Source: Nonomuraea turcica | Lineage (GTDB): Bacteria > Actinomycetota > Actinomycetes > Streptosporangiales > Streptosporangiaceae | Length of the DNA stretch: 64,000 bases | NCBI RefSeq assembly: GCF_030718205.1 | Contig: NZ_JAUZQF010000027.1 | Coordinates: 62,001 to 126,000 of the forward strand | Reading direction: 5' to 3' | In this document: one piece after another, positions 48,764 to 56,952 of the stretch | Position numbering within the stretch: position 1 is the stretch's first letter | How the letters are laid out: every line of letters starts with the position of its first letter | The notes under the pieces: model-generated | Database searches by the model: none | What the model was told of the DNA's origin: nothing | The model's input: the letters and a program-made list of their open reading frames with translations, nothing else | Program-made: the position numbers and the translations under genes

Positions 48764-48862
48764 CCTGCCCGATGCCGACCGGGCCGCCGCCACGACGAAG
48801 GCCTACGTGGTCGGCGGGCCTACGTGGCCGGCGTGAGCGGGCAGGCCAGCGTGAGCGAGCGG

Positions 48863-49360
48863 TCAGCAGCCCGGGGTGGTGGGGAAGGTCGTGCAGAAGG
48901 TCACGGGGTTGGCGTATTCGGCGCCCTTGACCATGCGCCCGGCCCGCCACTCGAAGGCGTAGACGTACACATTCCGGTACGGGCGCCCGTCCGCGGTCGT
49001 GAAGCCGCCGTCCGCCTGGACGAACGACGTGTTCCCCGCCGCGGACACGGTCGTCTTGACGTTGACGAAGTCGATGCGGCCGAAGAGCGCGAACGCGTTC
49101 TTGACGTATCCGAGCACCTGCTCCTTACCCGTGAAACGGGCAGCGTCCTCCCGGCGGCCGGAGAAGGACAGCGGCAGCGTCAGCGTGGCATCGGGATCCA
49201 GCAGCGCCGACACCGTTGCGAGGTCCTCGCGCTCGAGTGCCGAGAGGAACGCCTCGGTCCGGCGTTCGGTGCCCCCGTTGTCCCGCGCGAGGGCGGGCGC
49301 TGCGGTGCCGGTCATGGCGAGGGCGAGTGCGGCGGTGACCATTGTGGGCCGAATTCTCAT
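48863..49360 (-). CDS. Secreted SnoaL-like protein
   Basis: 165 aa. A signal peptide (MRIRPTMVTAALALAMTGTA, cleavage near ALA-RD) precedes a SnoaL/NTF2-like fold: TEAFLSALEREDLATVSALL, and the later YVYAFEWRAGRMVKGAEY. Such folds bind small ligands or catalyse polyketide cyclisation; here the exported location points to another role. Divergent from tetR with an 80-bp gap containing a palindrome. Confidence 0.8.
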   Translation of the reverse strand: MRIRPTMVTAALALAMTGTAAPALARDNGGTERRTEAFLSALEREDLATVSALLDPDATLTLPLSFSGRREDAARFTGKEQVLGYVKNAFALFGRIDFVNVKTTVSAAGNTSFVQADGGFTTADGRPYRNVYVYAFEWRAGRMVKGAEYANPVTFCTTFPTTPGC

Positions 49361-49380
49361 GACGCTCCGATCTTCTTATT

Positions 49381-49410
49381 GAGACTTAGTCTCTTATGAT
49401 ACGCAGTATC
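49381..49410. promoter_or_regulatory. Palindromes between the SnoaL-like gene and tetR
   Basis: GAGACTTAGTCTC (49381-49393) is a perfect 13-bp palindrome, and GATACGCAGTATC (49398-49410) is a 5-bp-arm repeat with a 3-base spacer. Both lie in the divergent promoter region and are plausible TetR operators. Confidence 0.6.
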
Positions 49411-49440
49411 GACCGCGCTGCGCTCAATAGACTGAGAGGT

Positions 49441-50019
49441 ATGGAGCAGGGCTCGCTCAGGGAGCGCAAGCAGCAACGGTCCCGTGAGGCGATCATCGAG
49501 GCGGCCCACGTGCTGTTCGAGGAGCGCGGCTTCGACAAAGTCACGGTCGCCGACATCGCCGAGCGCGCCGAGGTGGGGCGGGCCACCTTCTTCCGCTACT
49601 TCGGCGACAAGCAGGAGGTCGTCTTCGCCGACGGGGGCGATCTCGAAGCGGTGCTGGCAGAGGCTACGGAGATCACCGCGGACCGGCCGATCGGGGACGC
49701 ACTGCCTGCCGCGCTGGCCGTGGCGCGCCGCATCGTCGCCTCCTACGTGCGCCGGATCACCGCCGAGCCCGCCGGCTACACCCGGCACGAGCGCCTGGTC
49801 GCCAGTCATCCCGAGTTGCTCGCCCGCAGCCTCACCAAACAGCGCCGGTACGCCGAGCTCCTGCGTGACCTGCTCGCCGGCCAGGGCGCGAGCCCGGAGA
49901 TCGCCGCCATCGCGGCGGAGATGGGATTGGCGGCCTACTACGCGGGGAGAGCGCTCGCCGGCGACGATCCGGCACGGCTGCCGGCCGCGGTGGAGTCCGT
50001 GTTCGACCGGCTCTCCTAG
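49441..50019 (+). CDS. TetR-family regulator
   Basis: 192 aa. The HTH covers about residues 10-55 (RSREAIIEAAHVLFEERGF, GRATFFRYFGDK). ATG 49441 (MEQGSLRERKQQ) is chosen; ATG 49396 is 15 codons upstream and would cover the palindromic operator region. Its likely target is the divergent SnoaL-like gene, with itself autoregulated. Ligand unknown. Confidence 0.88.
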   Translation: MEQGSLRERKQQRSREAIIEAAHVLFEERGFDKVTVADIAERAEVGRATFFRYFGDKQEVVFADGGDLEAVLAEATEITADRPIGDALPAALAVARRIVASYVRRITAEPAGYTRHERLVASHPELLARSLTKQRRYAELLRDLLAGQGASPEIAAIAAEMGLAAYYAGRALAGDDPARLPAAVESVFDRLS

Positions 50020-50083
50020 CGCCGGGCCATGTCCGGCACCGGTCTGTGGATCGTGCGCCACGCCAACGCGGGAAACTGAGTGC

Positions 50084-50863
50084 ATGGGTCCCCTGAAGCG
50101 CTTACGCGCGGACGTCAGCACCGGCAAGAACCTCGAGATCTACCTGACGGCGCTCATCGCGCTGGTCGTCGGCGTGCTCGGCGTTTTCAGCGTCGTCAAC
50201 CCGCAGGTCGTGAGCGCCGCGATCCTGGCCACGCTGGCCCTGGTCGCGGTGAACGCGCTCGGCCCCCGCCACCAGGTCGCCGACCTCGAAGCGCGGGTCG
50301 CCGACCTCAACCGCCTGGTGGAAGCGAAGCTGGCCGGTGACGCCTTCCTGACCACCGTGCGGCAGGGGCTCGACGAGCGGGTCGCCCGCGCCGCCGACAT
50401 CCGCTTCGCCGGGGTGACGCTGAGCCGCACGATCCGTGCGCACGTCGAGCAGCTGCGTAAGGGCCTGGCCCGCGGGGCGTCGGTCCAGGTCCTGCTGATC
50501 GATCCGAAGGGCGCGGTCCCGGAGGAGGCGGCCAGGAGGAGCACGAGTCCCGACCGATCCGACGTGTTCGAGCACCGGGTCAAGTCCACGATCTACCTGC
50601 TGCGCGATCTGGAAGGGGTCGAGGTGCGGTTCCTGCCGTTCGTGCCCGCGTTCGGGCTGGTGCTGCTGGATGCCGGTGAGGACGACGGCGTCATCCACGT
50701 CGAGCTCGGCACGCACAGCGTGGCGGGCCGGGACCCGGTCTTCACGCTCACCCCACGTCGCGACCACTTCTGGTACGAGCACTTCAAGGCGGAGTTCAAC
50801 CGTATGTGGGAGGTCAGCAGGGAGGCGACGGAGGACGACTGGCGTCCCGAGCGGACGAAGTGA
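50084..50863 (+). CDS. Membrane-anchored protein of unknown function
   Basis: 259 aa. Two adjacent hydrophobic helices at about 21-42 and 45-64 form a hairpin; a short coiled coil follows (VADLEARVADLNRLVEAKL). The C-terminal soluble part (ASVQVLLIDPKGAVPEEAAR, VKSTIYLLRDLEGVEVRF) has an alpha/beta look that recalls phospholipase D-like domains, though I do not see the HKD motif. No family is named. It is 64 bp after tetR, and its stop is 14 bp before the GntR start. Confidence 0.6.
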   Translation: MGPLKRLRADVSTGKNLEIYLTALIALVVGVLGVFSVVNPQVVSAAILATLALVAVNALGPRHQVADLEARVADLNRLVEAKLAGDAFLTTVRQGLDERVARAADIRFAGVTLSRTIRAHVEQLRKGLARGASVQVLLIDPKGAVPEEAARRSTSPDRSDVFEHRVKSTIYLLRDLEGVEVRFLPFVPAFGLVLLDAGEDDGVIHVELGTHSVAGRDPVFTLTPRRDHFWYEHFKAEFNRMWEVSREATEDDWRPERTK

Positions 50864-50869
50864 CGGCGC

Positions 50870-50876
50870 TGTATAC
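50870..50876 (+). promoter_or_regulatory. TGTATAC element just before the GntR gene
   Basis: TGTATAC ends one base before ATG 50878 and recurs as perfect TGTATACA at 51614-51621 before the ABC transporter. GntR-type regulators often bind such TNGTATACNA palindromes. Alternatively it is an extended -10 element for a leaderless message starting at ATG 50890. Confidence 0.45.
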
Positions 50877-50877
50877 G

Positions 50878-51573
50878 ATGAGTCGCGAGATGGCTGATGT
50901 GACGCTGGGCGCGGCCCATCGGAGCTTGCGCGACGAGGTCACCGGGGAGCTGCGGCGGCGCATACTCTCCGGCGAGCTCCCCCAAGGCGCGCGGCTGGTG
51001 GAGGACCGGCTGGCCGCCCAGCTCGGCGTGTCGCGCAACCCCGTGCGGGAGTCCATCCGGGTGCTGGCCACCGAGGGTTTCGTCGAGGTCGTACCCCGCC
51101 TGGGCGCCACGGTGGCCCGCCTGTCCGCCGCGGAGGCCGAGGAGCTGTTCGACGTACGCATGGCGATCGAAGGGCTGGCGGCGCGGCTGGCGGCACGCAA
51201 GCGCACCCCGGCCACCGCGGAGCGGCTGCGCCGGATGCTCGAGCAGGCCAAGGAGGCCGTGGAGGCGGGCCGGCTGGAGGAGGTGGCCGACCTCAACACC
51301 GCCTTCCACCTGGCGGTGGGCGAGGCGACGGGCAATTCCTACCTCAGCCTGGTGATGAAGCCGATGCTGCAGCGGGCGCAGTGGGTCTTCAGTCAGACGG
51401 CTTCCACACGCGGGCCGCACTCCTGGTCGGAGCACCTGGGGCTGTGCGAGGCCATCGCGGCGGGCGACGAGGACGAGGCGCAGGCCAGAGCTGTCGCGCA
51501 TGTGGCGGCGGCACGGCGGTCGTTCTTGGCGGCAGCGGGCCACGCATCGAGCGAGACCGAAATACCGAGTTAA
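50878..51573 (+). CDS. GntR-family (FadR-type) regulator
   Basis: 231 aa. N-terminal winged helix (RSLRDEVTGELRRRILSGEL, SRNPVRESIRVLATEG) and a C-terminal FCD ligand-binding domain with metal-type histidines (FHLAVGEATGN). It starts at ATG 50878 or, in frame, 50890. Directly upstream of the peptide-transport operon on the same strand, it is the likely regulator. Dicarboxylates and related acids are frequent FCD ligands. Confidence 0.88.
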   Translation: MSREMADVTLGAAHRSLRDEVTGELRRRILSGELPQGARLVEDRLAAQLGVSRNPVRESIRVLATEGFVEVVPRLGATVARLSAAEAEELFDVRMAIEGLAARLAARKRTPATAERLRRMLEQAKEAVEAGRLEEVADLNTAFHLAVGEATGNSYLSLVMKPMLQRAQWVFSQTASTRGPHSWSEHLGLCEAIAAGDEDEAQARAVAHVAAARRSFLAAAGHASSETEIPS

Positions 51574-51613
51574 CACCCAGCCGTAATCTGAACACCAGTG
51601 AAATGTAAGGTCT

Positions 51614-51621
51614 TGTATACA
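51614..51621. promoter_or_regulatory. TGTATACA palindrome before the transporter operon
   Basis: Perfect 8-bp palindrome 31 bp before the start of the binding-protein gene, sharing TGTATAC with the element at 50870. It may be the GntR operator, or overlap the -10 region. Confidence 0.5.
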
Positions 51622-51651
51622 GTCTCCTAAACCGTTCCCACGGAGGCCCAT

Positions 51652-53265
51652 ATGAGACCCAGGCTCGTCGCGGCACTCGCCGTCCTCCCCCTCGGCCTGA
51701 CGGCCTGCGGCGGAGGAGCCGGCTCAAGCAGCACGCCCGCCGCCCCTCCCTCCATCGCCGCCGCCACGGCCGACAACCGGCCGGTCAAGGCCGGCGGCAC
51801 GCTCAACGTGGCGCTCAACGCCGACCCCGACGCGCTCGACCCGAGCATCTCGACCACGCTGGTGGGCCGCGAGGTGTTCGCGAACATGTGCGAGAAGCTC
51901 TACGACATCGACGCGCAGGCCACCCTGGTCCCCCAGCTGGCCGCCGCCCTGCCCGAGGTGTCCGGCGACGGCAAGGAGGTGACGATCAAGCTGCGTGAGG
52001 GCGTGACGTTCAACGACGGCACGGCGTTCGACGCCGAGGCGGTCAAGAAGTCGCTGGACCGGCATCGCACCTGGGAGAAGTCCGCACGGCAGGCCGACCT
52101 GGCCGCGGTGTCGAAGGTCACCGTGGTCGATCCCACCACGGTGACGCTCACGCTGACGCAGGCGTTCACGCCGCTGACCGCCCAGCTCGCGGACCGCGCC
52201 GGCATGATCATGTCGCCGAAGGCCCTGGACGCGGCGGGCGACAACTTCGGCGCGAGCCCGGTGTGCGTGGGGCCGTTCAAATTCGCCGGCCGCACGTCGG
52301 GCAGCCAGATCGTGCTGGAGAAGGCCGCCGACTACTACGACGCGGCCAAGGTAAAGCTCGACAAGATCGTATACAAGATCATCGTGGACCCGAACGTCCG
52401 GGCCGCGAACCTCAAGTCCGGCGACGTGCACGTGGGCGACCAGCTCGCCACGACCACGGTCAAGGGGGTGCAGACCGATCCGAACCTCACGGTCGTGTCG
52501 GGCGGCGGCCTCGGCTACTACGGCATCACGATCAACACCGGCAACGCCGACGGCTCCACCGAGAAGCCCGGCACGGTGAACACGGCCCTGGCCAAGAGCC
52601 CGCAGCTCCGTGAGGCCTTCGAGCTGGCGCTGGACCGGGACCTGATCAACAAGACCGTCTACAACGGCCTGCACGAACCCGACTGCTTCCCCGTGCCGCT
52701 GGACAGCCGGTTCCGGGCCCAGGATCTGACCTGCCCCAAGCGCGACCTGGCCAAGGCCAAGCAGCTCGTGCAGGCCAGCGGCGTGCCGACGCCGATCCCG
52801 GTCACGCTCACCAGCCCCAACGACGCGACCAACGTACGGCTGGCGCAGGTCATCCAGCAGATGACCAAGGAGGCGGGCTTCAACGTGAGCGTGCAGACCG
52901 CCGAGTTCGTGAGCACGCTCGAGCAGGGCAAGTCCGGCAAGTTCGACGTCCTGCTGAACGGCTGGTCGGGCCGCGTGGACCCGGACGGCAACCTGACGAA
53001 CCTCATCACCAGCCGCGGCAGCAACAACTACAGCGGCATGTCCGACGCGGGCATCGACGACCCGATCAAGCAGGCCGCCGCCGAGTCCGACACCGCCGAG
53101 CGCGCCGCGCTGTACGCCTCCGCCATGAAGAAGGCCGCCGAGATCAGAGGCGTCCTGTACCTGTACCACAGCAAGTACTACCTGGGCATGAGCAAGACCG
53201 TCGCGGGCGTCCAGTACTTCAAGGATGGCCTGCCGCGCTTCGTCACCGCCGGATTCGCCGCGTAA
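51652..53265 (+). CDS. Peptide/nickel-type (family 5) substrate-binding lipoprotein
   Basis: 537 aa. Lipoprotein signal with LTACGG, then the long family-5 fold: GGTLNVALNADPDALDPS, VTIKLREGVTFNDGTAFDAE. It captures peptides or related oligomers outside the cell. CGGAGG before ATG 51652 is a good ribosome-binding site. The first gene of an operon with two permeases, two ATPases, a GGT-family enzyme and a TauE/SafE exporter. The overlap with the next gene is one base (TAATG). Confidence 0.92.
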   Translation: MRPRLVAALAVLPLGLTACGGGAGSSSTPAAPPSIAAATADNRPVKAGGTLNVALNADPDALDPSISTTLVGREVFANMCEKLYDIDAQATLVPQLAAALPEVSGDGKEVTIKLREGVTFNDGTAFDAEAVKKSLDRHRTWEKSARQADLAAVSKVTVVDPTTVTLTLTQAFTPLTAQLADRAGMIMSPKALDAAGDNFGASPVCVGPFKFAGRTSGSQIVLEKAADYYDAAKVKLDKIVYKIIVDPNVRAANLKSGDVHVGDQLATTTVKGVQTDPNLTVVSGGGLGYYGITINTGNADGSTEKPGTVNTALAKSPQLREAFELALDRDLINKTVYNGLHEPDCFPVPLDSRFRAQDLTCPKRDLAKAKQLVQASGVPTPIPVTLTSPNDATNVRLAQVIQQMTKEAGFNVSVQTAEFVSTLEQGKSGKFDVLLNGWSGRVDPDGNLTNLITSRGSNNYSGMSDAGIDDPIKQAAAESDTAERAALYASAMKKAAEIRGVLYLYHSKYYLGMSKTVAGVQYFKDGLPRFVTAGFAA

Positions 53266-54224
53266 TGCTCTGGTTCATTCTGCGGCGCTGCGGGTCGGCG
53301 GTGATCGTGTTGTTCCTGGCCAGCATCCTGATCTTCCTCGGGGTCAGGGCGCTACCGGGCGACCCGGCTACGGTCATGGCGGGCGAGGAGGCCTCACCCG
53401 CCGTGGTCGAGGCCATCCGCAAGGAGTTCGGCCTGGACAAGCCGCTGCCCGCCCAATACGTGGACTACGTCGCCCAGACCCTCACCGGCAACTTCGGCCG
53501 CTCGACGCAGGACCAGCTGCCGGTGATCGACATCATCGCCGAGCGGCTGCCCGTGACCTTGGAGTTGTCGGCGCTGGCCATCCTGGTCGCGATCGTCGTC
53601 GGCGTGGGCGCCGGCATCGTGGCCGCCGTCCGGCGCGGCAGGTTCGCCGACTACGTGGCCACCGGGTTCGGCCTGGCCGGGCTGTCGGTGCCGCACTTCT
53701 GGCTCGGCCTGCTCGGCATCCTGTTGTTCGCGGTCACCTGGCGGGTGCTGCCCGCGTCCGGGTATGTCCCCTTCACGGAGGACCCGGCCGCGAACCTCCA
53801 GCGCATGATCCTGCCCGCCCTCGTGCTCGGCACCGGGTTCGCGGCGATCCTGATGCGGCAGACCCGCTCGGCCATGCTGGGCGCGCTGTCGGCCGACTAC
53901 GTCAGGACCGCCAGGTCGAAGGGCCTGTCCGAGGTGAAGGTCGTGGGCGCGCACGCGCTGCGCAACAGCCTGACGACGGTGGTGACCGTGCTCGGCCTGC
54001 AACTCGGCGCGCTCATCAGCGGCGCGGTCGTGACCGAGCAGATCTTCGTGATCCCCGGCTTCGGCAAGCTGACCGTGGACGCGGTGCTGACCAGGAACTA
54101 CCCGGTCATCCAGGCTGTCGTGCTGATCACCGTCTTCGGGTACGTCCTGGTCAACCTGCTGGTCGACCTCGCGTACGCGGCGCTCAACCCGCGGATCAGG
54201 CTGTCGGGGGTGCGCCATGATTGA
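53265..54224 (+). CDS. DppB-type ABC permease
   Basis: 319 aa, about six membrane helices. The N-terminal LWFILRRCGSAVIVLFLASI and EFGLDKPLPAQYVDYV are typical, and the C-terminal EAA-like loop VRTARSKGLSEVKVVGAHAL contacts the ATPase. It overlaps the next gene by 8 bp. Confidence 0.92.
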   Translation: MLWFILRRCGSAVIVLFLASILIFLGVRALPGDPATVMAGEEASPAVVEAIRKEFGLDKPLPAQYVDYVAQTLTGNFGRSTQDQLPVIDIIAERLPVTLELSALAILVAIVVGVGAGIVAAVRRGRFADYVATGFGLAGLSVPHFWLGLLGILLFAVTWRVLPASGYVPFTEDPAANLQRMILPALVLGTGFAAILMRQTRSAMLGALSADYVRTARSKGLSEVKVVGAHALRNSLTTVVTVLGLQLGALISGAVVTEQIFVIPGFGKLTVDAVLTRNYPVIQAVVLITVFGYVLVNLLVDLAYAALNPRIRLSGVRHD

Positions 54225-55047
54225 CCGGTTGTGGCGGCGCTTCCGCCGGCGGCCGATGCCGATGGCCGGGCTGGCGCTGGTGACCGCGTTCCTCCTGCTG
54301 GCGCTGGGCGGGCCGCTGGTGACCGGCGACCCGGCCGCGCAGGACTACCTGGCCACGCTGGCGCCGCCGTCGGCCGCGCACCCGATGGGCACCGACGACC
54401 TCGGCAGGGACGCCTTCGCCAGGATCGCGCACGGCGCCCAGGTGTCGCTCCAGGCCGGCGTGCTGTCCACGCTGCTGGCGATGGCCGTCGGCATCCCGAT
54501 CGGGCTGGTCGCCGGATTCTACCGGCGCTGGCTGGACCCCGTCGTGATGCGGCTGGTGGACGTGACGCTGGCGTTCCCGTTCCTGGTCTTCGCGGTGGGG
54601 CTGGCAGCGATCATCGGGCCGTCGCTGAGGGGCGTGGTGCTGGCGCTGGGCTTTGCCCAGCTGCCGGCCGTCATCCGGATCACGCGCGGCGAGGTGCTGG
54701 CGGTCAGGGAGATGGACTATGTGGCGGCGGCCATCGCCGACGGCGCGAGCGACGCCTACCTGATCTTCCGGTACGTGCTCCCGAACTGCGCCAACCCGCT
54801 CATCGTGCAGGCCACGGTGGCCATCCCGGCGGCCATCATCGGCGAGTCCACGCTGTCGTTCCTGGGGCTGGGCGTGCAGCCGCCGACACCGTCGTGGGGC
54901 GTGATGCTGACCACCGCCCAGCAGTACCTGGGCGACGCGCCGTGGCTGGCCATCTGGCCCGGCTTGATGATCGCCCTGGCCACGCTGGGCTTCAACCTGC
55001 TCGGCGACGGCCTGCGTGACGTCCTGGACCCGAGGAGCTTCCGATGA
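54217..55047 (+). CDS. DppC-type ABC permease
   Basis: 276 aa. MGTDDLGRDAFARIAHGAQV is the standard OppC/DppC N-terminal signature, followed by five membrane helices and the EAA loop MDYVAAAIADGASD. Start ATG 54217 lies inside the 3' end of the previous gene; it ends with an ATGA overlap with the ATPase gene. Confidence 0.92.
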   Translation: MIDRLWRRFRRRPMPMAGLALVTAFLLLALGGPLVTGDPAAQDYLATLAPPSAAHPMGTDDLGRDAFARIAHGAQVSLQAGVLSTLLAMAVGIPIGLVAGFYRRWLDPVVMRLVDVTLAFPFLVFAVGLAAIIGPSLRGVVLALGFAQLPAVIRITRGEVLAVREMDYVAAAIADGASDAYLIFRYVLPNCANPLIVQATVAIPAAIIGESTLSFLGLGVQPPTPSWGVMLTTAQQYLGDAPWLAIWPGLMIALATLGFNLLGDGLRDVLDPRSFR

Positions 55048-56009
55048 GCCTCTTGGAGATCGCCGACCTGTCCGTCGGCTTCGACACCGAGGACGGCCTG
55101 GTGCAGGCCGTCAGAGACATCTCACTGACGCTGGAAGAGGGCGAGATCCTGGCCTTGTGCGGCGAGTCCGGCTGCGGCAAGTCGGTCACCGCGATGTCGG
55201 TCCCCCGGCTCCTGCCACCGGACACGACCAGGTTGTCCGGGTCGGTGAAGCTGGGCGGACGCGAGCTCACGACGCTGCCCGAGGCCGAGATGCGGCGCGT
55301 CCGCGGCAAGGAGGTGTCGGTCGTCTTCCAGGAGCCGATGACCTCGCTCAACCCGTCGTTCACCGTCGGATACCAGATCATCGAGGTGCTGCGCAGGCAC
55401 GAGCGGCTCTCCCGCCAGGCGGCCCGCGGCCGGGCCGTCGAGCTGCTGGAGCTGGTCGGCATTCCGGCGCCACAGCGCAGGATGAGGGAATACCCGCACC
55501 AGCTGTCCGGCGGTATGCGGCAGCGCGTGATGATCGCGATCGCGGTGGCCTGCTCGCCCCGGGTTCTGATCGCCGACGAGCCCACGACGGCGCTCGACGT
55601 GACGATCCAGGCGGGGGTGCTGGACGTGTTCCGCGACCTGCGTGACCGGCTCGGTACGGCGATCATCCTCATCACGCACGATCTGGGCGTGGTGGCCGAC
55701 ATCGCCGACCGGGCCGTGGTCATGTACGCCGGCCGCGCGGTCGAGCAGGCCGCGGTGACCGAGTTGTTCGCCAACCCGCGGCACCCGTACACGCTGGGTC
55801 TGATGAAGGCCCTGCCGTCCGCCGCCGTCAACGGGCGGCTGGCCGAGATCCCCGGCATGGTGCCGTCACCGCTGTCCGACCCGGACGAGTGCGCGTTCCA
55901 GGCCCGCTGCCCGCGTGCGCAGGCCGACTGCCGGATGGAGCGGCCCTCGCTCGACCAGCACGCGCCCGGCCATCTGGCGGCCTGTTTCCACCCCGGAGGC
56001 GAGCAGTGA
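55044..56009 (+). CDS. DppD-type ABC ATPase
   Basis: 321 aa. Walker A GESGCGKS, signature LSGGMRQRV, Walker B VLIADEPTTALD, and the Cys-rich C-terminal oligopeptide-type tail (CAFQARCPRAQADC). It couples ATP use to the DppBC channel. ATGA overlap with the previous gene and GTGA with the next. Confidence 0.93.
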   Translation: MSLLEIADLSVGFDTEDGLVQAVRDISLTLEEGEILALCGESGCGKSVTAMSVPRLLPPDTTRLSGSVKLGGRELTTLPEAEMRRVRGKEVSVVFQEPMTSLNPSFTVGYQIIEVLRRHERLSRQAARGRAVELLELVGIPAPQRRMREYPHQLSGGMRQRVMIAIAVACSPRVLIADEPTTALDVTIQAGVLDVFRDLRDRLGTAIILITHDLGVVADIADRAVVMYAGRAVEQAAVTELFANPRHPYTLGLMKALPSAAVNGRLAEIPGMVPSPLSDPDECAFQARCPRAQADCRMERPSLDQHAPGHLAACFHPGGEQ

Positions 56010-56941
56010 TTCTGCGGATCGACAACCTGGTCAAACACTACGGCCCGGTACGCGCGGTGGACGGACTGTCGCTGGAGATCGGACAGGGTGAGGTGCTCGG
56101 CCTGGTCGGCGAGTCCGGCAGCGGCAAGTCCACCGTCGGCAAGTGCGTGTTGCGGCTGACCCAGCCCACGTCCGGCCGGATCGAGCTGGACGGGCGCGAC
56201 GTCACCCACCTGTCGCGCCGGGCCATGCGCCCGCTGCGCAGGGACGTCCACATGGTCTTCCAGGACCCCTACTCCTCGCTCAACCCACGCTTCACCATCG
56301 AGCGCATCGTCGGCGAGCCGCTGCTCAGGCACCACGCGGCCGACCGGCGGGAGACCTCCAGGCGCGTGTCGGCCATGCTGGAGAAGGTGGGGCTGCGGGC
56401 GGAGATGCGCGCGAGGTTCCCGCACGAGCTGTCCGGCGGGCAGCGGCAGCGGGTGGGGCTGGCCAGGGCGTTGATCCTGGAGCCCAAGCTGGTGGTGGCC
56501 GACGAGCCGGTGTCAGCGCTGGATGTGTCGGTGCAGGCGTCGGTGCTCAACCTGATCACCGATCTGCAGCGGGATATGGGCTTTTCATGCCTGTTCATCA
56601 CGCATGATTTGTCCGTGGTGGAGTTCCTGGCCGACCGGGTGGCCGTCATGTACCTGGGCAAGATCGTGGAGTCGGGGCCGACGGCCGAGATCTTCGCCGA
56701 GCCGCGGCATCCGTACACGCAGGCTCTGCTGTCGGCGGCGCCGGTGCCGGATCCGGTCAGGCAGCGGGAGCGGCGCAGGATCGTGCTCAGCGGTGATGTG
56801 CCGAGTCCGGTCGATCCGCCGTCGGGGTGCCGCTTCCATACGCGGTGCCCGCTGGCGTACGACGTCTGCCGGACCGACGAACCCCTGTTGAGCGGCACCG
56901 GCCATCCGGCCGCGTGCCACCTTGTTACAGCAAGTCGATAA
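56006..56941 (+). CDS. DppF-type ABC ATPase
   Basis: 311 aa. Walker A GESGSGKST, signature LSGGQRQRV, Walker B VVADEPVSALD, and the conserved C-terminal tail (CRFHTRCPLAYDVC). The start is GTG 56006, overlapping the previous stop by 4 bp. It partners DppD in the transporter. Confidence 0.93.
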   Translation: MILRIDNLVKHYGPVRAVDGLSLEIGQGEVLGLVGESGSGKSTVGKCVLRLTQPTSGRIELDGRDVTHLSRRAMRPLRRDVHMVFQDPYSSLNPRFTIERIVGEPLLRHHAADRRETSRRVSAMLEKVGLRAEMRARFPHELSGGQRQRVGLARALILEPKLVVADEPVSALDVSVQASVLNLITDLQRDMGFSCLFITHDLSVVEFLADRVAVMYLGKIVESGPTAEIFAEPRHPYTQALLSAAPVPDPVRQRERRRIVLSGDVPSPVDPPSGCRFHTRCPLAYDVCRTDEPLLSGTGHPAACHLVTASR

Positions 56942-56952
56942 AGGGAGAAAGC

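Noticed and set aside
48764..48845. Inverted repeat CCTGCCCG/CGGGCAGG after the helicase gene as terminator
   Set aside because: Arms are 66 bases apart with no compact stem; weak support.
50029..50079. 16-codon frame MSGTGLWIVRHANAGN resembling the G2 box of a histidine kinase
   Set aside because: Too short to be a gene or a reliable pseudogene remnant; no flanking kinase sequence.
52372..52377. GTATAC inside the binding-protein gene as another GntR site
   Set aside because: It lies in conserved coding sequence and can be explained by codon choice for Val-Tyr.
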